DNA of 64,000 nucleotides from contig NZ_JAQQKW010000012.1 of assembly GCF_028550395.1 (NCBI RefSeq), positions 38,170-102,169 of the forward strand, written 5' to 3'. The notes beneath the pieces were generated by a model. It ran no database searches. It was not told where the DNA came from and saw only the letters and a list, made by a program, of their open reading frames with translations. Below, piece by piece: positions 16,466 to 24,508 of the stretch. How positions within the stretch are numbered: position 1 is the first letter of the stretch; every line of letters starts with the position of its first letter. Position numbers and translations under genes: made by a program. Origin of the DNA: Asticcacaulis currens. Lineage in GTDB: Bacteria; Pseudomonadota; Alphaproteobacteria; Caulobacterales; Caulobacteraceae.

Positions 16466-19138
16466 CTACCCCGTATTGCGCAGGGCCGAGGCGATGCCAT
16501 TGACCGTCAGTTGCATGGCCAGCTTGACCAGCTTGTGCTTATTGCCTTCGCGACGTTTTTTCAGCAGCTTGACCTGCATCCGGTTGAGCGTCTGAAGCAG
16601 GGCGTGCGAGCGCTCGATCGAGCCGCGCAACTGCTCATGGGTGGACAGAAGCGTGCCCGCCTTGCGGATGCGTTTGGCCAGCGCCGTCATCTCTTCGTGT
16701 TCCTGACGGATGGTGGCGAAGATGCGTTGCGCCTCGACCGGATCGGAGGCCATGCCGGCATAGAGCGCGGCCATTTCCATATCCGACTTGGCCAGCGCCA
16801 TTTCCATATTGGCCAGGAAAACTTCGAAGAAGTCCCATTCGTTACACATGTCGATCAGGGTCTGGTCATCGACGCCCAGCGCCTTGACTGCCGCATTGAA
16901 GCCGTAGAAGCCCGGCAGAACCATGCGCGACTGCGACCACGAAAAGACCCACGGAATGGCGCGCAGGTCCTCGATCTTGCCCGACTTGGTGCGTGAGGCC
17001 GGGCGCGAACCGATCTTGAGGTCGGAAATCTCCGAAATCGGCGTCACCGAACGGAAGAAGTCGAGGAAGTGCGGGTCGTCATAGACTAGGGCGCGGTAGG
17101 CCTCGAACGACGCCTTGCACAGCTTATCCATGAGCGGGCCGTATTTCGCCTCGGCCTCGGACTCCTTGACGTGGTGGGCGTCGCGCTCCTTGACCGGCAA
17201 GGAGGCGAGGAAGACCGCCGCCGAGAAGGAATCGAGCGTCTTTCCGGCCGTGGTCTTGTTGCCGAACTTGCGGGCGATCATTTCCCCCTGCTCGGTGACG
17301 CGGATCTGACCGCCGACCGTGCCTTCGGGCTGGGCCATGATGGCGTTGAAGGACGGGCCGCCGCCGCGACCAACCGAACCGCCGCGACCGTGGAACAGAC
17401 GCAGCGCCACGCCCTTCTGATTGCACACCGCCTTGATAGCCGATGAGGCCTTGTGCAGGCTCCAGCGCGAAGCCGTATAACCACCGTCCTTGTTGGAGTC
17501 GGAATAGCCGAGCATGACCTCCTGCACCGCCGGACGCCCCATCAGCGAGCGCATGGCCGGCAGGCCCAGCCAGCGCTTCATGATGTCGGGCGCCGCCTCA
17601 AGGTCTTCGATGGTTTCAAACAAGGGCGACACACGGATCATGGTGTGCGGCGACGGCCCGCCATAGACCAGACCGGCCTGTTTCAGCAGGACCAGTGGCT
17701 CAAGGATGTCCGATACCGACTTGGCCATCGACACCACATAGGCCCCGATGGCGTCGGGCCCGAAGGTGCGGATGACTTCGGCCGCCGCGTCGATAATGCG
17801 CAGTTCGCGGCGCGTCTCATCGGAATATTTGGCGAAGGGCCAGCGCAGCAGGCGGTCATTGGTCAGTTCCGCCACCAGCGCCGACACGCGCTCGTTTTCC
17901 GACAGCGAGCTATAGTCGAGCAGTTCCGACGACTGCGCGAACAGTTCGGCAATCACGCGCTCATGCACGGCGGAGTTTTGCCGCATGTCGAGCGATAGCA
18001 GGTGGAAGCCGCACGAACGCGCGATCTGGATGGTGCTTTTGAGCGTGCGCCCCACCAGCCGCTTGCCGCCATATTCGATCAGCGAATCGCGGATGATCAG
18101 CAGGTCGCGCACGAAGTTTTCCGCCGTCTCATAGGCTCCGGCCAGCGGCGAGGCCAGCGGGTGCGGAATTTTCAGAATAGCCTGAGAGGTCGAGGCGAGA
18201 CGCGTCTTGATAAAGGTGATGGCACGACGATACGGCTCATCGACGCGGTGGACATTGGTGTCGGACGATTTGCGCGCCAGCTCCAGCAGCGCGTCGGTAA
18301 CCGGCGCCAGTTCCTCGGACAGGGTCAGTTCGATATCGAGCTTGTCGAGCTGCTGAAAATAGAAGTCGAGCACCAGCTTCGCCTGATTGTGGAAGGCGAA
18401 ATTCATGGTCGTGTCATCGACGTGCGGGTGGCCGTCGCGGTCGCCGCCGATCCAAGAGCCCAGTTTCAGAACGTTGGGCAGTTCGCCCTCCAGCTCGATC
18501 TCGCGGTTCCAGTCGCCATAAAGCTCAACCAGCGCCGGCAGGATGGCACGGCGCACGGCCCCCAGCGAGTTCTGAATCTCGTCGGCGACCGTGATCCGTT
18601 CGGGGCGATTAAGGCGCGTATTGAACAGCAGCGCCACGGCGCGGAACAGGTCTTCCTCCAGCGCCTTACGCTCGGACGCGCGCGTTGTCCGCTCATAGGC
18701 CGACAGGAACTGCGTGATGTCGTATTCACGCTCAACGACCGAGGCGCGGCGCATCTCGGTCGGGTGGGCCGTAAACACCGGCGAGGCCAGAATACTGTTC
18801 AGCGTGTCTTCGATTTCGGCCTGCGAATAGCCCTTGGCGCGCGCCTGCTGCACCGCATTGGCAAGCGTAATAGCCTCCTGCGTACCGGGAAAGGTCTCGA
18901 CGCGCTTGAGATTGGCCACATCCTCGGACAGGACGGTCAGGGTGGACAGGCAGGTCAGGACACGCGCCGCGTGGGCGGCTTCGGATTCGCTCAGGTCATC
19001 GACATCGGCGCTGTCGGCGCGCAGGGCCTCGATCTTCGACAACACGCTGCCGCGCCCGAAACTATTGACGGCGTCGGTGAGAAACCCCTCCAGCATGGCG
19101 GTGTTCTGCTTGACGTGATCGATCATAGCGTCGGTCAT
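16466..19138 (-). CDS. ppc: Phosphoenolpyruvate carboxylase
   Basis: An 890-residue enzyme that makes oxaloacetate from PEP and bicarbonate, refilling the TCA cycle. The ATG at 19138 has an AGGAGG ribosome site; an upstream in-frame start would add 76 non-conserved residues. Signature motifs are VFTAHPTEMRR (catalytic His), FHGRGGSVGRGGGP (mobile loop), GYSDSNKDGGY and the C-terminal NGIASALRNTG, which binds the allosteric inhibitor aspartate in homologues. It lies on the same strand as the Entner-Doudoroff operon but upstream of the zwf promoter, from which composite repeats separate it, so I treat it as a separate unit. Physiologically it uses PEP produced from the same sugar flow. Confidence 0.97.
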   Translation of the reverse strand: MTDAMIDHVKQNTAMLEGFLTDAVNSFGRGSVLSKIEALRADSADVDDLSESEAAHAARVLTCLSTLTVLSEDVANLKRVETFPGTQEAITLANAVQQARAKGYSQAEIEDTLNSILASPVFTAHPTEMRRASVVEREYDITQFLSAYERTTRASERKALEEDLFRAVALLFNTRLNRPERITVADEIQNSLGAVRRAILPALVELYGDWNREIELEGELPNVLKLGSWIGGDRDGHPHVDDTTMNFAFHNQAKLVLDFYFQQLDKLDIELTLSEELAPVTDALLELARKSSDTNVHRVDEPYRRAITFIKTRLASTSQAILKIPHPLASPLAGAYETAENFVRDLLIIRDSLIEYGGKRLVGRTLKSTIQIARSCGFHLLSLDMRQNSAVHERVIAELFAQSSELLDYSSLSENERVSALVAELTNDRLLRWPFAKYSDETRRELRIIDAAAEVIRTFGPDAIGAYVVSMAKSVSDILEPLVLLKQAGLVYGGPSPHTMIRVSPLFETIEDLEAAPDIMKRWLGLPAMRSLMGRPAVQEVMLGYSDSNKDGGYTASRWSLHKASSAIKAVCNQKGVALRLFHGRGGSVGRGGGPSFNAIMAQPEGTVGGQIRVTEQGEMIARKFGNKTTAGKTLDSFSAAVFLASLPVKERDAHHVKESEAEAKYGPLMDKLCKASFEAYRALVYDDPHFLDFFRSVTPISEISDLKIGSRPASRTKSGKIEDLRAIPWVFSWSQSRMVLPGFYGFNAAVKALGVDDQTLIDMCNEWDFFEVFLANMEMALAKSDMEMAALYAGMASDPVEAQRIFATIRQEHEEMTALAKRIRKAGTLLSTHEQLRGSIERSHALLQTLNRMQVKLLKKRREGNKHKLVKLAMQLTVNGIASALRNTG

Positions 19139-19496
19139 CGCGGGCCTCCTGAATCTGTGTCGGTGCAGCCTGAGGCGTGTGCGGAGACCGGGCGGGCCGA
19201 TCCGGACGATGGGGGCCGACGGATCAGGGCGGGCGGGGCTGAGGACACACAAAACCTGCCGCGAACGGCAGACCCCAGGCAGGAATTTCTCCACCCTAGC
19301 GCAAAATTTGTGCGCCGCAAGAGCGTTCAGGCGCAGATTTTTGCACCGCACAAATATGACGAACAATTACAAATGCTTGCCATATGATCGTGATGCAATA
19401 AAATTAAATGTCTGACAAGATTGAAGAAAAGTCGTTTTATTTGAAACATATACCGTATCCGAAGATAACGGTAACACGTCCGGCTAGGGCAAATAT
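19139..19496. other. Intergenic region with ppc leader hairpin
   Basis: No gene seen. On the minus strand, inside the likely ppc leader, CTGCCG-TTCG-CGGCAG (19256-19271) forms a UUCG-capped hairpin followed by GTTTTGTGTG, which is attenuator-like. The left-hand 130 nt (19370-19496) is AT-rich and probably holds promoter sequence. Confidence 0.4.
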
Positions 19497-19880
19497 CTAG
19501 CGCAATATCTCATTCATCGCCTGCGCCGCCTGAAACGACTGACCGATGCGCCAGGCCTTTTCCCGCAGCGCCTCGGCGCGCGGCGCGTCGAATACCTCTG
19601 CCGTCGTTTCCGCCCACAGGTCCAGCCAGCGGTCAAAATGCTGACGTTTCAGCGGTAAGGCCAGATGCTTCGGCAGGGGCCGGCCCTTGAAGACCGGCAT
19701 GTCCGGTCGCGGGCCGTTCATCACCATACTCCAGAAGGCGGTCAGCATGTCGAAATGCGCGGGCCAGTCATCAACGGCGGCTTCAAACACCGGCCCCAGC
19801 AGGGCATCGGCACGCGCCCGTTCATAGAATTGTTCGACCAGACGGCGAAGCTCTGCGGGGGAATAGGTCGGATCGCTCAT
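19497..19880 (-). CDS. Group III truncated hemoglobin
   Basis: A 127-residue globin of the truncated (2-over-2) class. The pattern VEQFYERARADALLGPVFE at the N-terminus, DWPAHFDMLTAFWSMVMNG in the middle, a GRPLPKHLAL segment, and the proximal-His helix LKRQHFDRWLDLWAET are those of group III truncated hemoglobins. These are cytosolic heme proteins linked to oxygen or nitric oxide handling, especially under low oxygen. The gene stands alone, with a MITE-like element upstream, and nothing nearby suggests a partner. Confidence 0.88.
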   Translation of the reverse strand: MSDPTYSPAELRRLVEQFYERARADALLGPVFEAAVDDWPAHFDMLTAFWSMVMNGPRPDMPVFKGRPLPKHLALPLKRQHFDRWLDLWAETTAEVFDAPRAEALREKAWRIGQSFQAAQAMNEILR

Positions 19881-19940
19881 GCTTATCTATTAACAGGCCT
19901 TAACCGCACTCCGTCACCAATTGCTAAGCCCTGCGCGCTA

Positions 19941-20099
19941 GTGTCGTGAATTTGAAGTTCGCTTCAGTCTGATATCGAAAGCCGGGCGAACTTCAAATTC
20001 AAAAACGATATGAGATACAATAAGTTGCTAATGTCCTGATGAATCGGAAATTCGCCAGTGAGCGGTATCAAGCGCATGCGAATTTCAGATTCAGGACAC
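19941..20099. mobile_element. MITE-like element with 22-bp imperfect terminal inverted repeats
   Basis: The ends are inverted copies of one motif: gtgtcgtgaatttgaagttc... at 19941-19962 and ...aatttcagattcaggacac at 20078-20099 (18 of 22 positions match). Two more inverted copies of the motif lie inside (19986-20001 and 20032-20055), so the 159-bp unit is two back-to-back hairpins. There is no ORF. No target duplication is clear. Confidence 0.55.
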
Positions 20100-20195
20100 C
20101 AGGGTCGAGGGTCAGCGCGTTTCCCGTAAAGGTTCGAGCCCCTTCGCGCCATGTGACAAATTCGCCCGCGTACAGTTTGCCTCAGAGGAACCGGT

Positions 20196-20798
20196 ATGGC
20201 CAAGGCTGTTTTTCATCGTCATCAACGCGTCTATGTCGAACCCGTTGGCACCTGGGCGACGATCGAACAGGTAAAGCCGGTGTGGGTCGCGGGGTTCGAG
20301 GAACCGATCCGGGTCACCTATGACTGCGGGTTGGGCCGGGACTTTCGCGCCGAAGAACTGACCGCGGAAACCGAGATCGAGGCGGCACCCGGCGACGCGC
20401 CGGGCCACACGCCGTGGCGGCTGATGCGGGCGCGCAACCGCGTGCAACCGGTCGAAGACTGCGCCCACCATCCTTATCCGGGCACCTATCCAGTCATCGT
20501 CACCGATCCTAATGACTGGGGCGGGTGGCGCGTGCCGGGGGCGGAATATGACCGCGATCCGGCCCTGATCGAGATGCAGGCGCGCCTGATCACCGCCGCG
20601 CCGCGCTTTTTCCGTCTGGCGCGCGAACTGAGCGACTATGTCAAGAGCGAAGGCACCACCCTGCCGGAGCCGCTGGTGCGTCTGGCCCGCCGTTTCGAGC
20701 AACTGCGCCGCGTGATCGAAACCCCGCCGCCCGAAGCGCAAGCCCGCCCGGCAGAGGCGCAGGCCGAGCCGGAGGTCGGGGCCGCTGCGGCAGAATAG
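20196..20798 (+). CDS. Conserved hypothetical protein
   Basis: A 200-residue soluble protein with no signal or membrane segment. The first 55 residues (HRHQRVYVEPVGTWATIEQV, then IRVTYDCGLGRDFRAEEL) look like a small beta-barrel of SH3-like type, as in proteins that carry a short interaction domain, but I cannot name a family. The middle holds PGTYPVIVTDPNDWGGWRVPG and a helical stretch. The last 30 residues are a low-complexity Pro/Ala/Glu tail. An AGAGGAA ribosome site precedes the ATG by 7 nt. It stands alone between the MITE-like repeat and pepN. Confidence 0.7.
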   Translation: MAKAVFHRHQRVYVEPVGTWATIEQVKPVWVAGFEEPIRVTYDCGLGRDFRAEELTAETEIEAAPGDAPGHTPWRLMRARNRVQPVEDCAHHPYPGTYPVIVTDPNDWGGWRVPGAEYDRDPALIEMQARLITAAPRFFRLARELSDYVKSEGTTLPEPLVRLARRFEQLRRVIETPPPEAQARPAEAQAEPEVGAAAAE

Positions 20799-20919
20799 GA
20801 AACGCATGGGCGGCATACCCAATTTTAGGTACGTCGGCATTGGCTTTTTGCAAGACTATGCAAAGATGGACGGCTAAGCTGCTGTCACCTTTGTTCCTGT
20901 TTTGCGAGACGCCGCGCGC

Positions 20920-23628
20920 ATGTACCGTACCGATATCGCCCGTCCCATCCGTCTGACCGATTATCGCGCACCTGATTTCGTTATCCCCGAAACGCGGCTG
21001 GCGTTTGATCTTCACCCGACGCAGACACAGGTCAAAGCCACCTATCGCATAGAACGGCGCGGGGCGGCGGATGCACCGCTGGTCCTGCTGGGCGAACGGC
21101 TGATCCTCAAGACGCTGCGGCTCGATGGGGTCGAGGTGGCGCCGGAGGCCTATGCGCTCACGCCGGAATGTCTGACCCTCAGCGGGGTGCCCGATCGCTT
21201 CACGCTTGAGATAGATGTCGAGATCAATCCTCAGGACAACAAGATGCTGGAAGGGCTATACATGTCCTCCGGCCGTTACTGCACGCAGTGCGAGGCCGAG
21301 GGCTTTCGCAAGATCGTCTATTTCCCCGACCGGCCGGACGTGCTGTCAAAATATACAGTGCGGCTGCGGGCACCGAAGGCCGGTTTCCCGCGCCTTCTGT
21401 CCAACGGCAATCTGATCGACAGTGGCGAGGAGGGTACGTTTCACTACGCCGTCTGGGAAGACCCCTTCCCCAAGCCGGCCTATCTGTTCGCCTTGGTTGC
21501 CGGCGAACTGGACGTTCTCGAAGACCGCTTCGTTACGATGTCGGGCCGCACGGTGGACCTCAAGATATTCGTCGATCCGGGCATGAGTGCGCGCGCCGCC
21601 TATGCCATGGACGCGCTGAAGCGCTCGATGCGGTGGGACGAAGAGACCTACGGCCGCGAATACGATCTCCACCTGTTTATGATCGTGGCCGTGCGCGATT
21701 TCAATTTCGGGGCGATGGAGAACAAGGGGCTCAATATCTTTAACGCCTCGCTGCTGCTGGCCGATGCGCAAACGGCGACCGATCTCGATTATGAGCGGAT
21801 CGAAAGCGTCGTGGCCCACGAATATTTCCACAACTGGTCAGGCAACCGTGTCACCTGCCGCGACTGGTTCCAGTTGTGCCTGAAGGAAGGCCTCACCGTT
21901 TTCCGCGATCAGAGCTTCTCCGGCGATCAGCGCGGCCACGCCGTGCAGCGCATCAAGGACGTCAAGATGCTGCGCGCACGGCAGTTCCCGGAAGATGCCG
22001 GGCCACTGGCCCACCCGGTGCGTCCGGCCGCCTATCTGAAAATCGACAACTTCTATACCGCCACCATCTATGAGAAGGGGGCGGAAATCGTCGGCATGTT
22101 GAAGACGGTCGTCGGCGCGGAGACCTACCGCCGCGCGCTCGACCACTATTTCGAAACGCATGACGGAACGGCGGCGACGCTGGAAGACTTCCTGAGCAGC
22201 TTCGAAGCGGTGACGGGGCAGGACTTTTCGCCGTGGCTGAAATGGTATGTCCAGGCCGGCACACCCGTGCTCAGCCTTTCCGCGACCTATGATGGCGACA
22301 CGCAACGCCTTACGCTGACGGTGAGCCAGATGACGCCGCCCACTCCGGCGCAGGCGCATAAGGCGCCGGTGCCGATCCCGGTGCGGCTGGGCCTGTTGTC
22401 CGGGGCCGGGGCCCCGCTGTCTTTCCGCTTCGCGGGCGAAACGGTGCCGGAGGCCCTCTTTGTGCTTACAGAGGCCCGGGCGCAATGGGTGCTCGAAGAC
22501 GTGACCGAAGCGCCGGTTATTTCGGCCCTGCGGGGCTTCTCTGCCCCGGTCAAGCTCACACTGACCGAGCCCGAAGCGCACCGGTTTGCGCGCTTCCGCG
22601 GCGACCCCGACCCGTTCAACCGCTGGGAGGCGGCGCAAAGCCTGGCCAAGGCCCTGATCCTTGATCCGCACGGGGCCGCCGCCGACTATGCCGAGGCGCT
22701 GCGCGCCACCCTGACGGACCCGACGCTCGATGCGGCGTTCAAGGCGCTGATGACCGGCCTGCCGACCGAGATGGACCTCGCCCAGAGCCTGACGCCGGTC
22801 GATCCGGCCTTCATCCATACCCGGCGTAAGGCGTTCAAGGCGGAACTGGCGGCGGCGCTGAAAACCGATGCCGAAGCCCTCTATGCGGCCCTGCCCGCCG
22901 AAACGACCTTCAGCCCGGATGCCGCCTCGGCGGGCCGCCGCGCCCTGCGCAACGCCCTGCTTGACCTGATCGTTGCCGCTCCGGACAGTGACGCGGATAG
23001 GAGCGAAGCGACTAGCGACCAAGCGGGAGCGCAGGCTGTACGCCGCCCGGAGGGCGAAGCCCCTCTCGAACGAGATGCGGCGAAGCCCCTGAGCGCAAAA
23101 CAAAAAATCGCCAAAGCGCACTACCACGACGCCCGCAATATGACCGACATGATGGCTGGTCTGTCGGCCCTGTCGCAGATCCACGGCGCCGCGTATCAGG
23201 ACGCGCTGGAGGACTTCTATGCGCGCTTTAAGTCCGAACCGCTGGTGCTCGACAAATGGTTCGCCGTGCAGGCCGCCTGCCCTCACCCCGAAACCCTTTC
23301 GCGGGTGCGTCGCCTGATCACGCATCCGGATTTCGACCGCAAGGTGCCCAATCGCTGGCGCGCCGTGGCGCAGGCCTTCGCCGCCAATAATCCGGCCATT
23401 TTCCACGACGCCTCCGGCGAAGGCTATGCCTTTATCGCCGAGGAAATCCTCAGCGTCGATCGCTTTAATCCGATGACCGCAGCCCGCCTGATCGAAGCCT
23501 TTGGCGGTTTCAAACGCTATGCCGAGCCCCACAGGGGGCTGATGCAGGCGGTACTGGAACGGATTTTAGGCACCGAAGGCCTGTCGAAAAATGTCGCTGA
23601 ACTGGCCGGGAAGGCGCTGGCCGGTTAG
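20920..23628 (+). CDS. pepN: Aminopeptidase N (M1 family)
   Basis: A 902-residue zinc aminopeptidase. I prefer the ATG at 20920 (MYRTDIARPIRLTDY), since homologues start near this point; a TTG 18 nt upstream is possible. The exopeptidase motif is GAMEN, the zinc motif is HEYFHNW (His300, His304) with the third ligand in KEGLTVF, and the DUF3458-type Ig-like and C-terminal helical domains follow. Residues about 688-728 are a hydrophilic in-frame insert (DADRSEATSDQAGAQAVRRP onward) rich in gcgaagc-type repeats and absent from typical PepN. It sits at a domain surface, so activity is probably kept. It would act in cytosolic peptide turnover. Confidence 0.93.
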   Translation: MYRTDIARPIRLTDYRAPDFVIPETRLAFDLHPTQTQVKATYRIERRGAADAPLVLLGERLILKTLRLDGVEVAPEAYALTPECLTLSGVPDRFTLEIDVEINPQDNKMLEGLYMSSGRYCTQCEAEGFRKIVYFPDRPDVLSKYTVRLRAPKAGFPRLLSNGNLIDSGEEGTFHYAVWEDPFPKPAYLFALVAGELDVLEDRFVTMSGRTVDLKIFVDPGMSARAAYAMDALKRSMRWDEETYGREYDLHLFMIVAVRDFNFGAMENKGLNIFNASLLLADAQTATDLDYERIESVVAHEYFHNWSGNRVTCRDWFQLCLKEGLTVFRDQSFSGDQRGHAVQRIKDVKMLRARQFPEDAGPLAHPVRPAAYLKIDNFYTATIYEKGAEIVGMLKTVVGAETYRRALDHYFETHDGTAATLEDFLSSFEAVTGQDFSPWLKWYVQAGTPVLSLSATYDGDTQRLTLTVSQMTPPTPAQAHKAPVPIPVRLGLLSGAGAPLSFRFAGETVPEALFVLTEARAQWVLEDVTEAPVISALRGFSAPVKLTLTEPEAHRFARFRGDPDPFNRWEAAQSLAKALILDPHGAAADYAEALRATLTDPTLDAAFKALMTGLPTEMDLAQSLTPVDPAFIHTRRKAFKAELAAALKTDAEALYAALPAETTFSPDAASAGRRALRNALLDLIVAAPDSDADRSEATSDQAGAQAVRRPEGEAPLERDAAKPLSAKQKIAKAHYHDARNMTDMMAGLSALSQIHGAAYQDALEDFYARFKSEPLVLDKWFAVQAACPHPETLSRVRRLITHPDFDRKVPNRWRAVAQAFAANNPAIFHDASGEGYAFIAEEILSVDRFNPMTAARLIEAFGGFKRYAEPHRGLMQAVLERILGTEGLSKNVAELAGKALAG

Positions 23629-23732
23629 CGCAAACATTCGCTTAACCTATTGACAAACTTTGACGATTAAAACCGTCCACAGGGGCCGCCCGCAACGGCC
23701 TCCGATCCGGTATGTGCGTAAGGGAGGCGAGA

Positions 23733-24281
23733 GTGGCGGGACTTGAGCGCGTCAGGTTCATGGTGGTGGATGACAACACGCACATGATCCACATTGTGAA
23801 AACGATTCTGCGCGGGTTCGGGGCCACCCATGTGTTCGAAGCGCGCGATGCGGGCGATGCCTTTCAGCGCCTGCGCAATGACGCCATCGACATCGTTATC
23901 GTGGACTTCATGATGGAAGTGCTCGACGGGGTCGAATTCGTCCATATGGTGCGCAACTCCTCCGACAGCCCCAACCGCTACGTCCCCATCATCATGCTGA
24001 CGGCGCACTCAGAGCGCTCGCGGGTCATGGCGGCGCGCGATGCCGGGGTCAATGAATTCTGCGCCAAGCCGGTGACGGCACTGGAACTGTACCGCAAGGT
24101 GGCCGCCGTCATCGACAAGCCGCGCCCCTTTATCAAGACCGCCAACTATTTCGGACCCGACCGCCGCCGTCGTCAGGACGCCAAGTATCAGGGACCGGAA
24201 CGCCGCGAAGGGTGGAGCGAGGACCACAAGCCCCCGGCGAAGGAGGCCGCGCCGCCGGCGGAAGAAAAAGCTGCCGGTTAG
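23733..24281 (+). CDS. Stand-alone receiver-domain response regulator
   Basis: I place the start at the GTG at 23733, which has an AGGGAGG ribosome site 6 nt upstream; the ATG at 23712 precedes that site. The 182-residue product is a CheY-like receiver domain: acidic pocket VVDDN, phospho-acceptor Asp in IVIVDFMMEVLDG, Thr in MLTAHS and Lys in CAKPV. A short tail follows with the repeated motif FGPDRRRR / GPERRE and a charged Pro/Ala/Glu end. This tail type is common in Caulobacterales single-domain regulators. It is encoded 227 nt before pleC and in the same direction, so it may take part in the same phosphorelay, though that is inference. Confidence 0.88.
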   Translation: MAGLERVRFMVVDDNTHMIHIVKTILRGFGATHVFEARDAGDAFQRLRNDAIDIVIVDFMMEVLDGVEFVHMVRNSSDSPNRYVPIIMLTAHSERSRVMAARDAGVNEFCAKPVTALELYRKVAAVIDKPRPFIKTANYFGPDRRRRQDAKYQGPERREGWSEDHKPPAKEAAPPAEEKAAG

Positions 24282-24411
24282 AGCGGTATGACGTCTGTGG
24301 GCCTCATTGCGCGCACGCCGCCACTGAGGCGGCTGCAAAAAGCGGCGTTTTTTGCCCACAGCGCAATCGCAGTCCTGCCGCTTTCCGTCCCGCAAGACTC
24401 TCGACAAAGGG

Positions 24412-24428
24412 TTAACGCCCCGTTTACC
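24412..24428. promoter_or_regulatory. Possible CtrA site before pleC
   Basis: TTAA-N7-TTTACC; the Caulobacter consensus is TTAA-N7-TTAAC, so the second half has one mismatch. It lies 80-97 nt before the pleC start. Confidence 0.35.
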
Positions 24429-24508
24429 TTTTCAGTTGTACCCGAATCAAATCCGGTCTTCGCCCCTTCCACCCCTCACGCAGCCCCTACCCGGATCGCC
24501 CGACGCGC

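Noticed and set aside
20128..20151. Sequence resembling a tRNA 3' end (ggttcgagcccc...cgcgcca)
   Set aside because: The T-loop-like motif is present but the T-stem has a mismatch and no D-arm, anticodon arm or acceptor partner lies upstream. It is at most an old attachment-site remnant, more likely chance.
20112..20840. 242-residue minus-strand frame
   Set aside because: It is antisense to the gene at 20196 and spans its promoter; no ribosome site or recognisable domain.
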